Shown: one piece after another, positions 11,533-23,069 of the stretch
How the letters are laid out: the number at the start of each line of letters is the position of its first letter
Numbering within the stretch: the stretch's first letter is position 1
Source: Pseudevernia furfuracea
Taxonomy: Eukaryota; Ascomycota; Lecanoromycetes; Lecanorales; Parmeliaceae
Assembly: GCA_022315425.1 (NCBI GenBank)
Contig: JAIUPT010000050.1
Span: forward strand, 62,001 to 126,000
DNA length: 64,000 nucleotides
Direction: 5' to 3'
Translations under genes and position numbers: made by a program
The notes under the pieces: generated by a model
Told to the model about the DNA's origin: nothing
What the model saw: the letters and a program-made list of their open reading frames with translations, nothing else
The model's database searches: none

Positions 11533-11985
11533 AACGATAGCGCTGTGTTCTGACCTATAATTCTGCGTGAGTGTTGGGCTGGTGAGTATTTATGGACAGT
11601 TGGGTTTTCTAGGGTAAGAGACCGGTAGACAAGGAAGTTGAGAAATATCACATAATTGAGGCAGCGTACTGCAGCAGGATAACAAACAAGGCTTTGCTGT
11701 CAGGCATTGTATCCAAGTCTCGAACGTTTTACATTTTTGGTATCACTGGCGTGCCGTAAGCATAGACTTCAGCCAAAGTCACGAAGGACATACCTGAACT
11801 TCAAAAAACAGGCATGCCGATGAAGCCTCCGTAATGAAGCCTCTCGGCACCATGTAGCATAACAGCCCATTCATCTCCTCCACATAGGCTATTTCCATAT
11901 ATGGGCGTCTCGATAACCTCAATCTCTTGATATCCATTGTGACCATCCATTTCTGTCGTCGCTCGACTATTCATCTCTCACCGCA
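11533..11985. other. Intergenic, 3' side of pseudogene and of the Y14 gene
   Basis: Convergent 3' region between the dehydrogenase relic and the minus-strand RNA-binding protein gene. Nothing recognised. Confidence 0.5.
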
Positions 11986-12650
11986 CTATTCATCCTTCAT
12001 AACCTCACCCTCGGGACTCCGACTCCTATTCCTCCCCACCCTCCCACCCTTCCCCCCACCTCTCCCCTGCCCCTGCTTGCCTCCCTCCTTAGGCGGCGGT
12101 CTCACAAACGCAAAGTCCACCCCAACCGTCTGATCAAGCAACTTCTTCCCATTAGCACCATCGATTGCCTTTTTGGCTTCCGTGACCGTGGTATATTCAA
12201 CCAGTACATAGCCCTATGTATGCGCACCGTGATCAGCCCCATAGTCTAGCCCCACTTCCCAGCACCTTCCCCTACATTCTCCACCCACTTCCACCGTCCC
12301 CATCACCCATCCACCCTTGTTCCCTCTCCGTTCCCAAAAACCCCAACTCCCAAATCAATCAATCGATCGTAGACCGGACATACCTTGACATACCCCGTCC
12401 TCCGATCCAGATTCATATGCAGATTCTTGATGTCGCCAAACTCGCCAAACATTTCCTGGAGGTCCTCCTCACTCGCCTCCTCATGGACGTTGGTGACGAG
12501 GATGATCCAGCCTTCGATGGAGCGCACGGCCACGGCTCCAGTGAAGGTGTGCTGGTCCGTTGCGGAGGAGGTTTTGGAGCCGTCGTTGTTGTTGTTGTTG
12601 TTGTTGCGGGGCGGCGGGGAGGTGTCGATGTCCATTTCGTTGGATGCCAT
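11986..12650 (-). CDS. RBM8A: RNA-binding protein Y14 (exon junction complex)
   Basis: Exons 12650-12384 and 12213-11986 join across a 170-nt intron (GTATGT...ACATAG) to give 164 residues. The start MASNEMDIDTSPPP fits the family; upstream in-frame sequence is proline-rich and unlikely to be translated. One RRM spans about residues 45-130: RNP2 is WIILVTNV, and RNP1 is formed exactly across the splice junction as GYVK/GYVLVEY. The C-terminus is Gly/Arg/Ser-rich (RNRSRSP), as in Y14. Y14 pairs with Mago and binds upstream of exon junctions in the nucleus, acting in mRNA export, localisation and nonsense-mediated decay. A run of seven Asn (residues 16-22), encoded by an AAC repeat, is a local expansion. 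Confidence 0.93.
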
Positions 12651-15600
12651 GGTTGATAGATGTGGCTTGGGGGTTCGGGGTGGATGATGTTGGGGTGGGG
12701 ATAGTGGTTGGTGGTATTGAGGATGTGGGATTTTGTACAATTGGTCTTGGAGGCTCGGCAGTGAATGCCATCAGGTGTGAATACCGAGGTTTAGCCGGCC
12801 TCGAAGCGTGGGCTAGAGTACGCGGAGCGGAAGAACGATAATCCGGTGACTGAATTTGTATAAGTCTAAGGTATATTCCTAAGAGCGGGGCCGGAATTTG
12901 CTCCCAGATATATAATGTGCCCCAAAAGAAGAGTGCAAACGATGAATGAGGGCGACCAACGCTCTCACAGCCCTGTGCCGCTTGCAGGAAGGCAAGCGTC
13001 CTTGCTGTCCGAAAGATTCCACACCGACTGTCAAACTCGAATAGGATCGGGCACCGCTCTCCGTCCTTGAAGGGCGGAGTCTTTCAAATTCTCTCTCGAT
13101 CGAATATAAACCCACAGAATATGTTTTCTGTCTTCGCCAGGAAGATATATCAACAGCAGCACGCCTAAGGTCCTTTAACAGTCACGACAACCTGACACGT
13201 CCGCCATCATCCAGAAGATCAAGCGGTCACGTACCCTCGTCCAAAGTGCCACGTGAACCTGACAGGTACAATGCATCCACAGACCATGGGGCCCTGGTAC
13301 ATGAGACCCATACTTAAACGGTATCGGCCATTGTGCACAGTTCATCTGCTCTAAATTTGGATTTGTTTTCAGGGTGCCCATCTCAGGAGCAACCAAGATC
13401 AAACCCCCGTCATGATTAGGATCTTTCGGCCTGATATCGAGCTGGCTCAGCGATTCACCCCTCTTGTGCTAGTTTCTTCTATTTGAATGAGCATTACAGT
13501 CTCTAATCTTCGTACATCTTGTGTCTTCTATAGATGATGCACACGAATACGCCAAAGCTTGGTATCTCCTGGTATACAAGCTAGTCCAACGTGTCATTGT
13601 GTTGTACCTGCCATTCTTGTGGATGATCAGTGCAAGATCTGTGTGGTTTTCACTCAATTTGCCTTTCTCCTGCTGAACTGTTGCGTTCTTGCTTTTGCCA
13701 TGCAATAAACACGTATTTGTTTCTTGGTGTATGACAAAGTGCAGATGATCGTTCGGAAGTATAGCAATGAGTTACATGGATGCTTTCAGTCCTCAGGCGC
13801 TAACCATGGATGCTACAGTTTCTGGATGCCGCCAGCCCTGAATGCCGCCAGCCTGAATGCCTCTATCTGACTCGACCTGTCATAATGTGGTCAAACGAGA
13901 CAAAACCCTTCGATTCCACATGTATCATCTTAGAGACGACGCTATGACCGACAATATCCAAGATATCAACATTCTTCCAAAATGTCGCCGCGTCTGCTTT
14001 CGTCGTGCTTGCTGTGCTCGAATTCGTAGAAGCTCTACCAAGGTTGTCATCAGGGTTAGTTTGATCTTTGATATGGCTTACGGTCCGTGGATACTGTTTA
14101 ATGATCGTCCTCTATATAGAGATTCATCTCAGACTGACCCTATAATAACAAAGCTGGTCTATCTAAAAATTTCTACGATATCGGGTATAACTCGCTAACA
14201 CCGAGCACGACTGTATACGCATGTTGGCTGACTCACTGATAAACGAATATTTCTGGTGACTTGGGTTCTTGATCGGCGCGATTTTTGTGGAGAAGTACTT
14301 CGAGAAGGGTTGAGTTGAAGAAGTCAAGATCTGTAGAACTTACGAAGAGTTAAAGTAAAGGCCAGTGATAGCTTTCCATTTGCCCAAAGGGTTTTCAGAC
14401 GAGAATCGCAGAGATCTCTTCGCAAGCTGAAGAGTTGATGTCAACAGAAGGGGCAACTGCTCGCCTTTTTTCTCACATGAGAAAACCGTCTTTTGATGGC
14501 TTTAACAAAAGCCGGCTAGAACCAAGTGTTCGAGGCGGATATTGAAATGTGGAGATCGATTTCCTTCTCGGGACATATCAGACTGGCTTGACGCAACCAT
14601 ATCAACAAGGCGAGGCTAGATGCAAGCGATGGTTGAGGTCATATGCATTACGGGTGGATAACCAGGAGTCCGTCACCGTTTCCAGCGAAGGCCGTGACAC
14701 TGCCGGTTTCCATCAGCTGAGCTGAATCCTCGGTTCTGAATACGAACGAACGCACGCCGAACCAGTTGATCGACAGCCTTTCAACTGTGGTTGTTTGCGT
14801 TTCACGATGATGATGATTAGATTGGTCAGTGGTCGGAGGGCGAAGAAGAGTATCAGCTCGTGCAAGAAAGTCGCTGTCACTAGGTACATGTAGCCGTGCT
14901 GGATGTTGCACAGAATGGCATTTCAGCCACCCACAAACATTAGCTCGCTGATCCTTTCCTAGCATATGAAGGACCCCTCGGTCTATTCAAGGCAAGTGCA
15001 GCCCAACTGTTTTTCTTTCCACTCATCAAGCCTCAATCGGTCTTATATCTCTCGTCGTTACCGGCGCCGGCAATTCAAACCCACAGCAATTATCAAATGG
15101 AAAAGCGTCAGATGAAGGGAATTGCTGATTCGGAGGCCTAAGGTCATCCACGCTAAGAATTCATTGCCAGGAGGACCAGATGCTGTCCTGAACCGTGCTC
15201 GCAAGCCTCTTACTGACCAATGCCGGATCCTTGCGAACCCCTCATTTACCGTTGCAATCTTCAACCGCAGATCAGCTGTATTTTTTGGCAAAATGTGCAA
15301 TACTTGAAAGTACTGAGACTTCTTTGGGGTCCATGTCATGCAATTGAAAAATCATGTGCCTCGTGTTCATAGCTTTCACTGGATCCGAGCAGCCTCGGTA
15401 ATTCTGCACGGTTCTCAGTTCGTTCGCAAAAGTTTCTCGTTCTAATCTAATCAGCAACTCAACTCAACCGCCTTCGTGGTCTTCCGCTAATGCGGTCAGC
15501 ACGGTCTGCAACCCAATAAACGTCCCGGCCGCCGCCGCCCTCAACCTCTCGCAATGCCTCGGACCTGAAGGCGCCAATGATCAGCATGGGACGGGGAAAC

Positions 15601-17499
15601 TGACCATTTCGTCACGTATCTGCGGGGCTCCTCGATATCCGCTTCCAGTATTGCAAACCATTGCGCTCTTGTCGCCACGTCATCAGAGACGTGAATCCAA
15701 GTGACCTTAGCAATGGTCTGGCGAACCGAGGTCGCGAGTACTCGCGCTAATTTGCTACTTTTCGCAGCACTTTCTCGTTTCGCCGCCACTCACAGATCTT
15801 CGGATGGAGGTAGAGACAGTCACGTCTTACGTTGCATGATGGGATTCCTCAGCCGTTCCAGATTTCCCCGCTCTGACTCCTAGCCCACTCCTTCGCATGG
15901 AGTTCTTCAGCCTGATTCGGGTGCAAGACGCATATTTAGCGGAGCTAGCGATTGAGTAGATAAGCCCAACGGATTCGAAGTGGTAAAGCATATGGGATGA
16001 AAAGACTTATTCATGGGATGGATGAACGCACGGGGCGATTTTTGATTCGTTATACAGATAGAGTGATATAGATGAAGTGAGTGAGGTAGCAACAAACGAT
16101 CAAATTTCCTGTATTTTTGAGCATGTGGGGTGTACCGCAAGCAACGATGCTCAAATGAGCTCAGAGAATGGGAAGAGAAACAGAAGCAGAGATGTTAATA
16201 TTACCGCGACACGATCCATTGGGGCAGTGGCAGCAGCGTTGATGATCATATCAGGTAACAGCTGTTTTTATTCCAACAGTGAATTTATGCAAGTATTTGC
16301 TTAGATGGAGTGGAGGCGATTGGTTTGAACAAATTCTATATCGGTGACCGGTAGGGATAGGTCAAACGGCGAATTCGCGATTATTGTTGATTCTTTATCC
16401 GGAGATGGAAGGTCCAGCCAGAGAAGAGATTATGCGGAGGGAAGAATGGCGTGATATCCAGGGAGGTCAGCAGAGAATGAATGCCCGAGGAAGAAGAGGA
16501 TCATGCATATGGGTAAATGGGTCCCAGGACGAAGGACGGAGCTTGAAGGAAGATAAAGAATGGAGACATTTGCTAGACCGGTAGAGTGAACGTAAGCAGA
16601 AGGACGGGACATGATAGAACGTCTAGACACGTATGGTGCATAAAGTTATTTACTGATAAGTAAGGTGGAGCTCAATGTTTCATGCAGTGCTAGTCTAGTC
16701 AATCTCACAATCTGTCTGGGTGCACTTCCCTCTGCAGCGGTCCTTCCAACGTCGTGTCATCAACTCCTCTACGGCCACCATCGTTTCTGCAAGACGCTGG
16801 TGCGATGGCTGTGGAGCCGCCTATGTCCATCGCGATGAAAGAACCCCTCTTCTTACAGGCAGAACAGGGTTCCTCAATGGATTGTCCTCGTCCAGAATCG
16901 ACCCAGTTGGCTTGATCAAGTACCGCGGTCATCTGTTCAGACGCGGAAGCCAGACTTCTAAGTTCATTGACAGAGAGCAGCTTTGGCGGAAGAACGAAAA
17001 ATTCTGGGTATTTTGATCAAGGTACACGCTCGTAGGATCATGGCATCTTACATACGTAGCTCCCCAAGCCAACAGATGGCACCGACCGACGAGTCACTGC
17101 AAGACAGACTTGTCTAACCCTTTATTACAGCGAGTGATCCAGGTCGAGGCCACCAACAGACATTCTCGCCCCAATCAAGGCGGGTGGCGACGACGTTCAA
17201 GCAACAGTTGAATAGTAGGCTTACCTTTATCCAGGGAAGCTCGGTAGTAAGGTAGGTAGCTAAGGCCTGCCATTCGCTGCTTAGACGATTTTCGATTAAT
17301 TTTCGGAAAGATTGACGAAAGAGCAGGAAGCGATATTACAACAAATGGCACCGCGAAAAAGAAACCAAAAAAAAAATCGAAACACATACAGCAGCTAGTA
17401 TTCGCTGGTCGTCACCGACCCAACTACTAATTAGCCGATCTGAGGCTTATCTTTGGCTGAGCGGACGGGAAGCCGAGTTTTCAACAGTCTGTGGCCGTA
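12651..17499. other. Long gene-poor stretch
   Basis: The first few hundred bases hold the Y14 promoter. Beyond that, all frames on both strands are short, lack domains and do not splice into a longer product. Small local repetition occurs near 13825-13862 (gaatgccgccagcc units). No tRNA, transposase or reverse-transcriptase motif was recognised. An AT-rich block follows. Confidence 0.5.
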
Positions 17500-18900
17500 T
17501 GTAGAAGAATTGCTCCTAAAACATAACATAAATTAACAAATCTCAATTGAAGCAGGTAGCCTTCCGCTACCGAGCCTTAACGCTTACGGCTTCTACCGAA
17601 TAAACCAACATATACAGCTCTAGTATAATATAATGTTCGTGATCTTTTTCGCCATTAGAATCGTATCTTATATACAAAACAGTCCCATATGCCAACAATA
17701 GATAGGACTTGCAAAGATTTTGAAGACTGATTTATTACTACGTTGCGTTAGTAAACAGGCAGATCGGGGTCTATTGGAACAAATTTTTTAATACAGCACT
17801 AGAAAGGTGTAAAAATCTTCATATGTGTTCTGAAGTCTTCAAAACGCACATGAAGACTTCACAAACACTTTATAGTCAGTTATTTTATTTAGTGTCCGTG
17901 AAATCTAAGGTATCTCTTCAAGACAAGTCTTAGAACTTAGATCACTAGTCTGCAGACAAGCCTGATTTCATACGCCGACAACTAGAATTCGAGCCCCGTA
18001 TTATGAAATCTAACATACGCTTTCGAGGTAAGCGTTGCATTACTTTGTGAAAACAGATCTTCAAAATTGTCTTCAAAATCTTTGCAAGCCCTATCTAATG
18101 CTTGATACACGTCGCGGCCAATTAATAAGCGGGGAAGAGGAAAAGAGTAGCGTATTGTATTACTATCTGCCGCTTCTAACGATATCAATAACGATCCTCT
18201 CTAAGGTACTGTATCACCCGCCTCGAAAAAGGTGAGATGGTTGAGCTTTTGATGACAATATTGATGCTGAGAAACAACGTTGTTCGCGTACGGGTATCAT
18301 CTTGTTGTCTTCTTATGCTAATTCTACCAGCGCCAACAGTTGATGAAATTAAATAACGTACTTCGAACGACAACACGAAATAATCAACCAACAGGTGTCC
18401 GGTAAACCAAATCAAATAAACATTTCGTTTCACGGTATTATTGTTAATGCGTCGCACGGGGCTCTGACCAACGTTTGGTCCCAGGGACAAGAACTACGTT
18501 TGCCAAGGCTGCCCGAAAGCATGAAAAGCCCAGTGCGACCACATAAATCTATCCAAGAGTAAAAGCCATACGGTCATGTCTTATAGTCTCATATTACACC
18601 GTATCACGAAACACGTTAAGATCCCTTCGTTTGTCCCGAATTTCACGCCCAATAGCGCCCGCGACGATGTCTACTTTATCTTGCACAGTAAGCCTATATA
18701 GGCAACTTTCTAACCCAACAGATATATTGCACAAGGGGGAAAAACAAAGTCTAAAACTTGCTGTCGCCGATGATGCCAAGTACACTAATGGGTAGTAAAA
18801 TATTTAGGTTGGGCTTGAAAACCGTCCAAGGGATGTTAGATTCTGACTAGGTACATCGAACGGACGTCATCAATTTAAAGGAATACGAGGCACTACGTTA
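17500..18900. other. AT-rich block with inverted repeats, possible decayed mobile DNA
   Basis: Base composition shifts visibly to A/T compared with both sides; no frame longer than about 100 codons exists. It contains a 27-nt inverted repeat pair and an inner hairpin (separate entry). It is compatible with an old transposable element decayed by point mutation, but no element ends, target duplication or transposase motif could be identified. Confidence 0.45.
17701..18095. repeat. Inverted repeat pair with inner hairpin
   Basis: The 27 bases at 17701-17727 and the reverse complement of 18069-18095 are the same except for one A/G difference; 341 bases separate them. Inside, TGAAGTCTTCA (17831-17841) and TGAAGACTTCA (17851-17861) are perfect complements around a 9-nt loop, with flanks that extend the pairing imperfectly. 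This is the shape of a MITE-like element or folded-back DNA. Confidence 0.75.
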
Positions 18901-19203
18901 GCGTACACGTTGTTTGTACGAACCAACCGACAATGCCTTGATGAACGATACGAGGGGTCATATCAACCTTGTACCAACGACCCTTCGAGGCACAATGTCA
19001 ACCTTTTACCGACTGCTGATAAAAAAAAATACTGTAGGCTGCCCTCTCTCTTCAGAAATCCCTCAAGCTTCTGGCAATTCTTCTTGTTGCAGCGCGTATC
19101 TGAAGTCTCGGCTGCATTTCAACTTCTCTCCCCTCCCATCTTCGTCCTCCTTGCCGATTCCAACCTCTCAAACTGCCTGACTTGGATCTCACAACCAGCA
19201 GCC

Positions 19204-19843
19204 ATGAAGTTTTCCTACCTTGAAAGCCTGACAGTGGCCTTCTTCCTCCTAGTCCCTCACACTCTAGCCCAGGGTGATACCATAGACCCCGATGGCAATA
19301 CGATCGGCAACCCTGTGTGCCTGACAGACCTCCAAACAAACAAACACGGGCGGATTCTAGAGCCACCTCTCGCCTGTAGCTCCTTACACCTTGAACATGA
19401 TGAATGCTTCCATGCGGCCAATGTCTGGGTTGCGCGACACGATCCGTCTCAAATATTCACCTCAACGTCGACCAATGTTTGTGGCCACTGCGTGACGAAC
19501 TTCACGTGCGCGGTACCATACACAGATGAGCGGGGCAATCCGTCCATAGAGGGCACGAACGATCCCCACGTTTATGCAAACAACGCAATCAGCGCAGGGT
19601 ATATTTTTGTGTCGTAAGCTTCCGGACCGATGCTGGGCGAAGAACAGTTGTGCTGACCGAGATAACAGTCTACAAAATATGCTCACTAGATGCGACCCTT
19701 ATAGCAGTGTATGCGGTGTTCAATGGGTCAGCGAACAATGCTTCGTGCAATCCTATTATGCGGAAGAGCTTTCTGAGAGGGAGTGCCCCAGTTCACCTTG
19801 CCCAGACGGCGGCACCGATTGCCCGTACTCCAGCAACATCTAG
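19204..19843 (+). CDS. Small secreted cysteine-rich protein, effector-like
   Basis: Exons 19204-19598 and 19648-19843 join across a 49-nt intron (GTATAT...AACAG) to give 196 residues. The protein opens with a clear signal peptide (MKFSYLESLTVAFFLLV, likely cleaved after about residue 22, LAQ). The mature part has 13 cysteines, six in exon 1 (including VCGHCVTNFTC) and seven in exon 2 (including RECPSSPCPDGGTDC), so six disulfides plus one free cysteine are possible. Without splicing the frame would stop 15 nt further on and lose the second cysteine block, which supports the intron. I recognise no named family. Length, secretion and cysteine content fit fungal apoplastic effector candidates or cell-wall-associated proteins. 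It sits at the edge of the AT-rich block. Confidence 0.75.
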
Positions 19844-20423
19844 AGCAAGTGACGGCTCCAGTGGCAACAATAGCGACGCTTCAGGAGTAACTTGTGGGGG
19901 TCGGTGTCGAATTCTCAATTAACCACGTGGGAGGGTCGCGCACGGGGGTTTCGTCGCCGAGGTTCAGGTATCCATGCTCCTCAACATTGCTTCAGTCTGC
20001 TTCCTCGGCTTGTGGCGCCACCAGCTTTGTAGCAGTGTCAGTGGCAAGTGGCGGGTGTCACTTGACGAAGCTGCAACGAAAACATGGACATACAACTGCG
20101 AAGACGAAAGGAGAAAGGCTGGGTGCGTATTCATCGTTGTGTGTGTATTCAAGAGGAATCTACCCTCGTCTGTTGTCCAGTTGCCAAGCACCTTCTCGAT
20201 CACATAGATATCTGTATGAACACCAGTCTGAACGCAATTTACAAGAGACCATTGTTGCCGAACCGTTTGATGAGTAAACCTCGCCAACTCGTATGGCTTG
20301 AGACCTAACACGGATAGCCGCTCGATATCCGTCTTGACATAACGGTTAGCAAAAACTCATCCCAGCGTGCAACATGGATCTCTCGTAGTGCCTTTATAGA
20401 TTCCATGCAAAGAGAAAAAATGA
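19844..20423. other. No intact gene; may hold debris of the neighbouring membrane-protein fragment
   Basis: A minus-strand frame (20311-19964) lies downstream of the rhodopsin-domain fragment and could be its eroded continuation, but no conserved motif confirms it. Confidence 0.35.
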
Positions 20424-20699
20424 TCACTCAAGCCCCACCAATGCCGCGACAATGGGCCAATCGTCAGCTTTAGAACCTGGAGACTTCTGCTTTCCCCGTA
20501 TATACAAGCGCAAGACAACCGCCATACTAGCAAGCGCCATGAAAATGGCGCTTGTAGCAATCGTAGCGCGAGATGCTGAGGTGGTCATGATGGAGAGCGG
20601 TGAGATGCCGTTTGAAAGATGCGAGGGAGAGAAAAGGATTTGGTTGAAGTCAGTGTACAAAAACGAATGGATGACGCGAGTGTCCGAAATGGACGCCAT
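20424..20699 (-). pseudogene. Fragment of a rhodopsin-domain (Pth11/SAT4-like) membrane protein
   Basis: The ORF encodes 91 residues from ATG 20699, or 54 from ATG 20588. The segment beginning SASRATIATSAIFMALASM is the first transmembrane helix of the fungal rhodopsin-domain/SAT4 family. It is followed by RLYIRGKQ and the hallmark DDWPIVAALV, which begins the second helix. The frame then stops, and no acceptor leading to helices 3-7 was found in the next 500 bases. A donor-like GTGGGG after AALV leaves a small chance of a spliced gene. I read it as a truncated relic. Confidence 0.5.
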
Positions 20700-21554
20700 C
20701 TACAAAGTAGCTCCGTTCTATAGTCGCAGCCATGTATTCTCGGAGCCGTGCGGGGGAAAAGAAACTTGAGCCATCAGCTGAGCTGTAACAAGTAGTAAGT
20801 GCACGCTTCGCAGCCACACTGACCAATTGAATATCAGATTCAAAATGCAATCAACGGATTTGTTAATAGCGTGGTGCTGAACGCCTGATTTGGTGGGGGG
20901 TTTGTGCGCGCCCCTGCAGCTGTGGTGAGTCTCCATGATCGAGGAATACCTTGGCTTCCTCTGGACCAAGACCCGGCAGCAGAGGTAGGTAGTCTGCCGC
21001 GGATCGTTCTGCAAACAAGACGTCGATTCGCTCTAGGAAATGCTGACATGCTCAAGCTGGTCAAAAGGGGGCAGACTGGTAGAGGAGAATTGATAACACA
21101 ACTCATCATAGCATGTGGTTGGCGGAGAATTGATAACACAACTCGTGCATAACATAATCTCATAATCTCAGAACGTGCTGAGGGAAATTTTAAAGATTGA
21201 GAAACTTCCGACTGGCGGTGAGGTACGGATAACAACAGTACAGGTAAGCACCTTCATTGGTAGTTCGGAAGCCTACCTTACCTTAATTACCCAACGTCTT
21301 ACTCAGGCCTAATGTACCTCTTTCGATTTTTCCCTAGTAGCAAAAATAGTGTGACGGATACCTTACCGTATTTCTCAGCAGTCAGCTCAGTCAGGACACC
21401 ACCAACAGCCCACCCACAACGTCAACGCCTCACTCTACCATTCTCGTTTTCACAGAAGTCGAAACAGACGCATGACTGACTGACTACCTAGCTGGGTACG
21501 ATTACAGCAAACCATCAGCAAAAAAAATCAAAAAATCTTCGCCATTCCATCGCC
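20700..21554. other. Intergenic, includes cupin promoter
   Basis: No gene recognised. A direct repeat (agaattgataacacaactc, about 21086-21105 and 21126-21145) lies in it. The last 200 bases are C/A-rich and run into the cupin start. Confidence 0.5.
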
Positions 21555-22253
21555 ATGTCAACCGTCGACACCACGCTCACCTCACCCATACGTCCCTCCT
21601 TCACACCTTCATCGACCACCACCGAGACACCCTCCGCGCGCCATCTCATCACCAAGCTGGGCCTGCAAAAGCACCCGGAAGGCGGCTACTTCTTGGAAAC
21701 GGACCGCGATCCGTTGCGCGTCCCGAACCCCTTCCGATTCGGCGGCAACGATGACCGTGACTCGACTCGAGCAGCCAGTACAACCATCTACTACCTCCTG
21801 ACCCCCGCCAGTCCGACGGGGCATTTCCACCGGAACAAAGGCAGGACCATGCACACCTTGCACAGTGGACGGGGGCGCTACGTCATTATCCATGGAGACG
21901 AGAGGGAGGAAGGGGAGAAAGCCAGGGTGGAAACATTTGTGGTTGGACAAGACATCCACGGCGGTGAGAGAGTGCAATGGCTTGTGGAAGGAGGGAAGTA
22001 CAAAGCGAGCTTCTTACTGCCGGACGGGCAAGGGCGGCCCGAGAGTGAAGGTTTGCTGATTAGTGAGGTAAGCAGCTTCCCCAGTCCTCCAACGCCCCTG
22101 TAGTGTGTGCAGCTTCTGACTGTCGTTCTTCAGACCGTTGTTCCGGGCTTTGAATTCTCCGACCATAATTTTATGACGCCCGAGACGCTGCCTGACTTAC
22201 TGTCTGATCAGCAAACCGAAGAACTGCGCTGGCTGCTCTCTCAAGCCGAGTAG
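21555..22253 (+). CDS. DUF985 family cupin protein
   Basis: Exons 21555-22067 and 22134-22253 join across a 66-nt intron (GTAAGC...TCTTCAG), phase 0, giving 210 residues. After a Thr/Ser-rich N-terminal 30 residues, the cupin-type barrel begins with HPEGGYFLET (about 39-48) and includes TTIYYLLTP, GHFHRNKGRTMHTLHSG and the second-exon VVPGFEFSDHNFM. These are hallmark blocks of the DUF985 (cupin_5) family. The fold is known but the reaction is not; histidines suggest a metal or sugar ligand. The protein is probably cytosolic, as no signal is seen. Confidence 0.88.
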
Positions 22254-23069
22254 ATATAGCTAGCCGCGCTCCGAGTAGAAGAACGGCCACTTTGCTTTTC
22301 CCCTCGTTAATCCTCCGCTCGCAAACGAAAGCAGGCGTGGTTAATCAAGTTGATCCCTCAAAAGCCCAAGCATTTATGTTCAAGCTTCTCGTTGTTCTTC
22401 TTTTCCCGTGTCACTCTCTATGATATATGGTGAAGCTGAGCACTTTTTGTACAAGCGTTGTCACCAGAGCTTATTTATATGTGCAGTATCAAGTGTATTT
22501 GAAGTCTTGTACCCTTCACTCATTAAAATGTAAACGATTGTCGATTCACGAACAAGAACCTCGATTGATAGATGAGACGACTAACCATGTTGCACTTACA
22601 TAAAGCAGCACCGCCAAAACCCATTATGAGCTGCTATCTATTGTTTCCGCACGAGACCATCCACCATGACAGCTACATCCTCCGAGGACCACTGTCAGTC
22701 AAGACCCCAAGTCGGACGCAATATCCCAAGTGACCAGCAAGTCCACTCACCCCATTGCCATCCATCAAATGTATTGCGCATATAGATGCCGAGGTTGTAT
22801 GGATAAATCCGAAATGAGCTAAAGGTACCGCTGTAATGATCAACGAAGCACATTCGCCGATGTGTAATACTGAGCCGATGACTTATCTGTCTCCATCTCC
22901 TGCTATCAAGCCCAGTATGTTACTTGCATGGAAGGAGGTCGAAATATAGGATGATGAAAGGATTTGTCGTGGGACTGACAGTTCTGCGATATGCCGCCGG
23001 ATCCGGGTGGAGATTGGAGTCTGCTGTGGTAGTTGCCAGCCCCAGGCTGTTGCCATAATCCCGAACCCA
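22254..23069. other. Intergenic between convergent genes
   Basis: 3' regions of the cupin (plus) and the zinc-finger gene (minus). A GTACGC donor-like site near the end of the zinc-finger frame (about 23094) leaves open a further 3' exon in this region, but none was confirmed. Confidence 0.45.
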
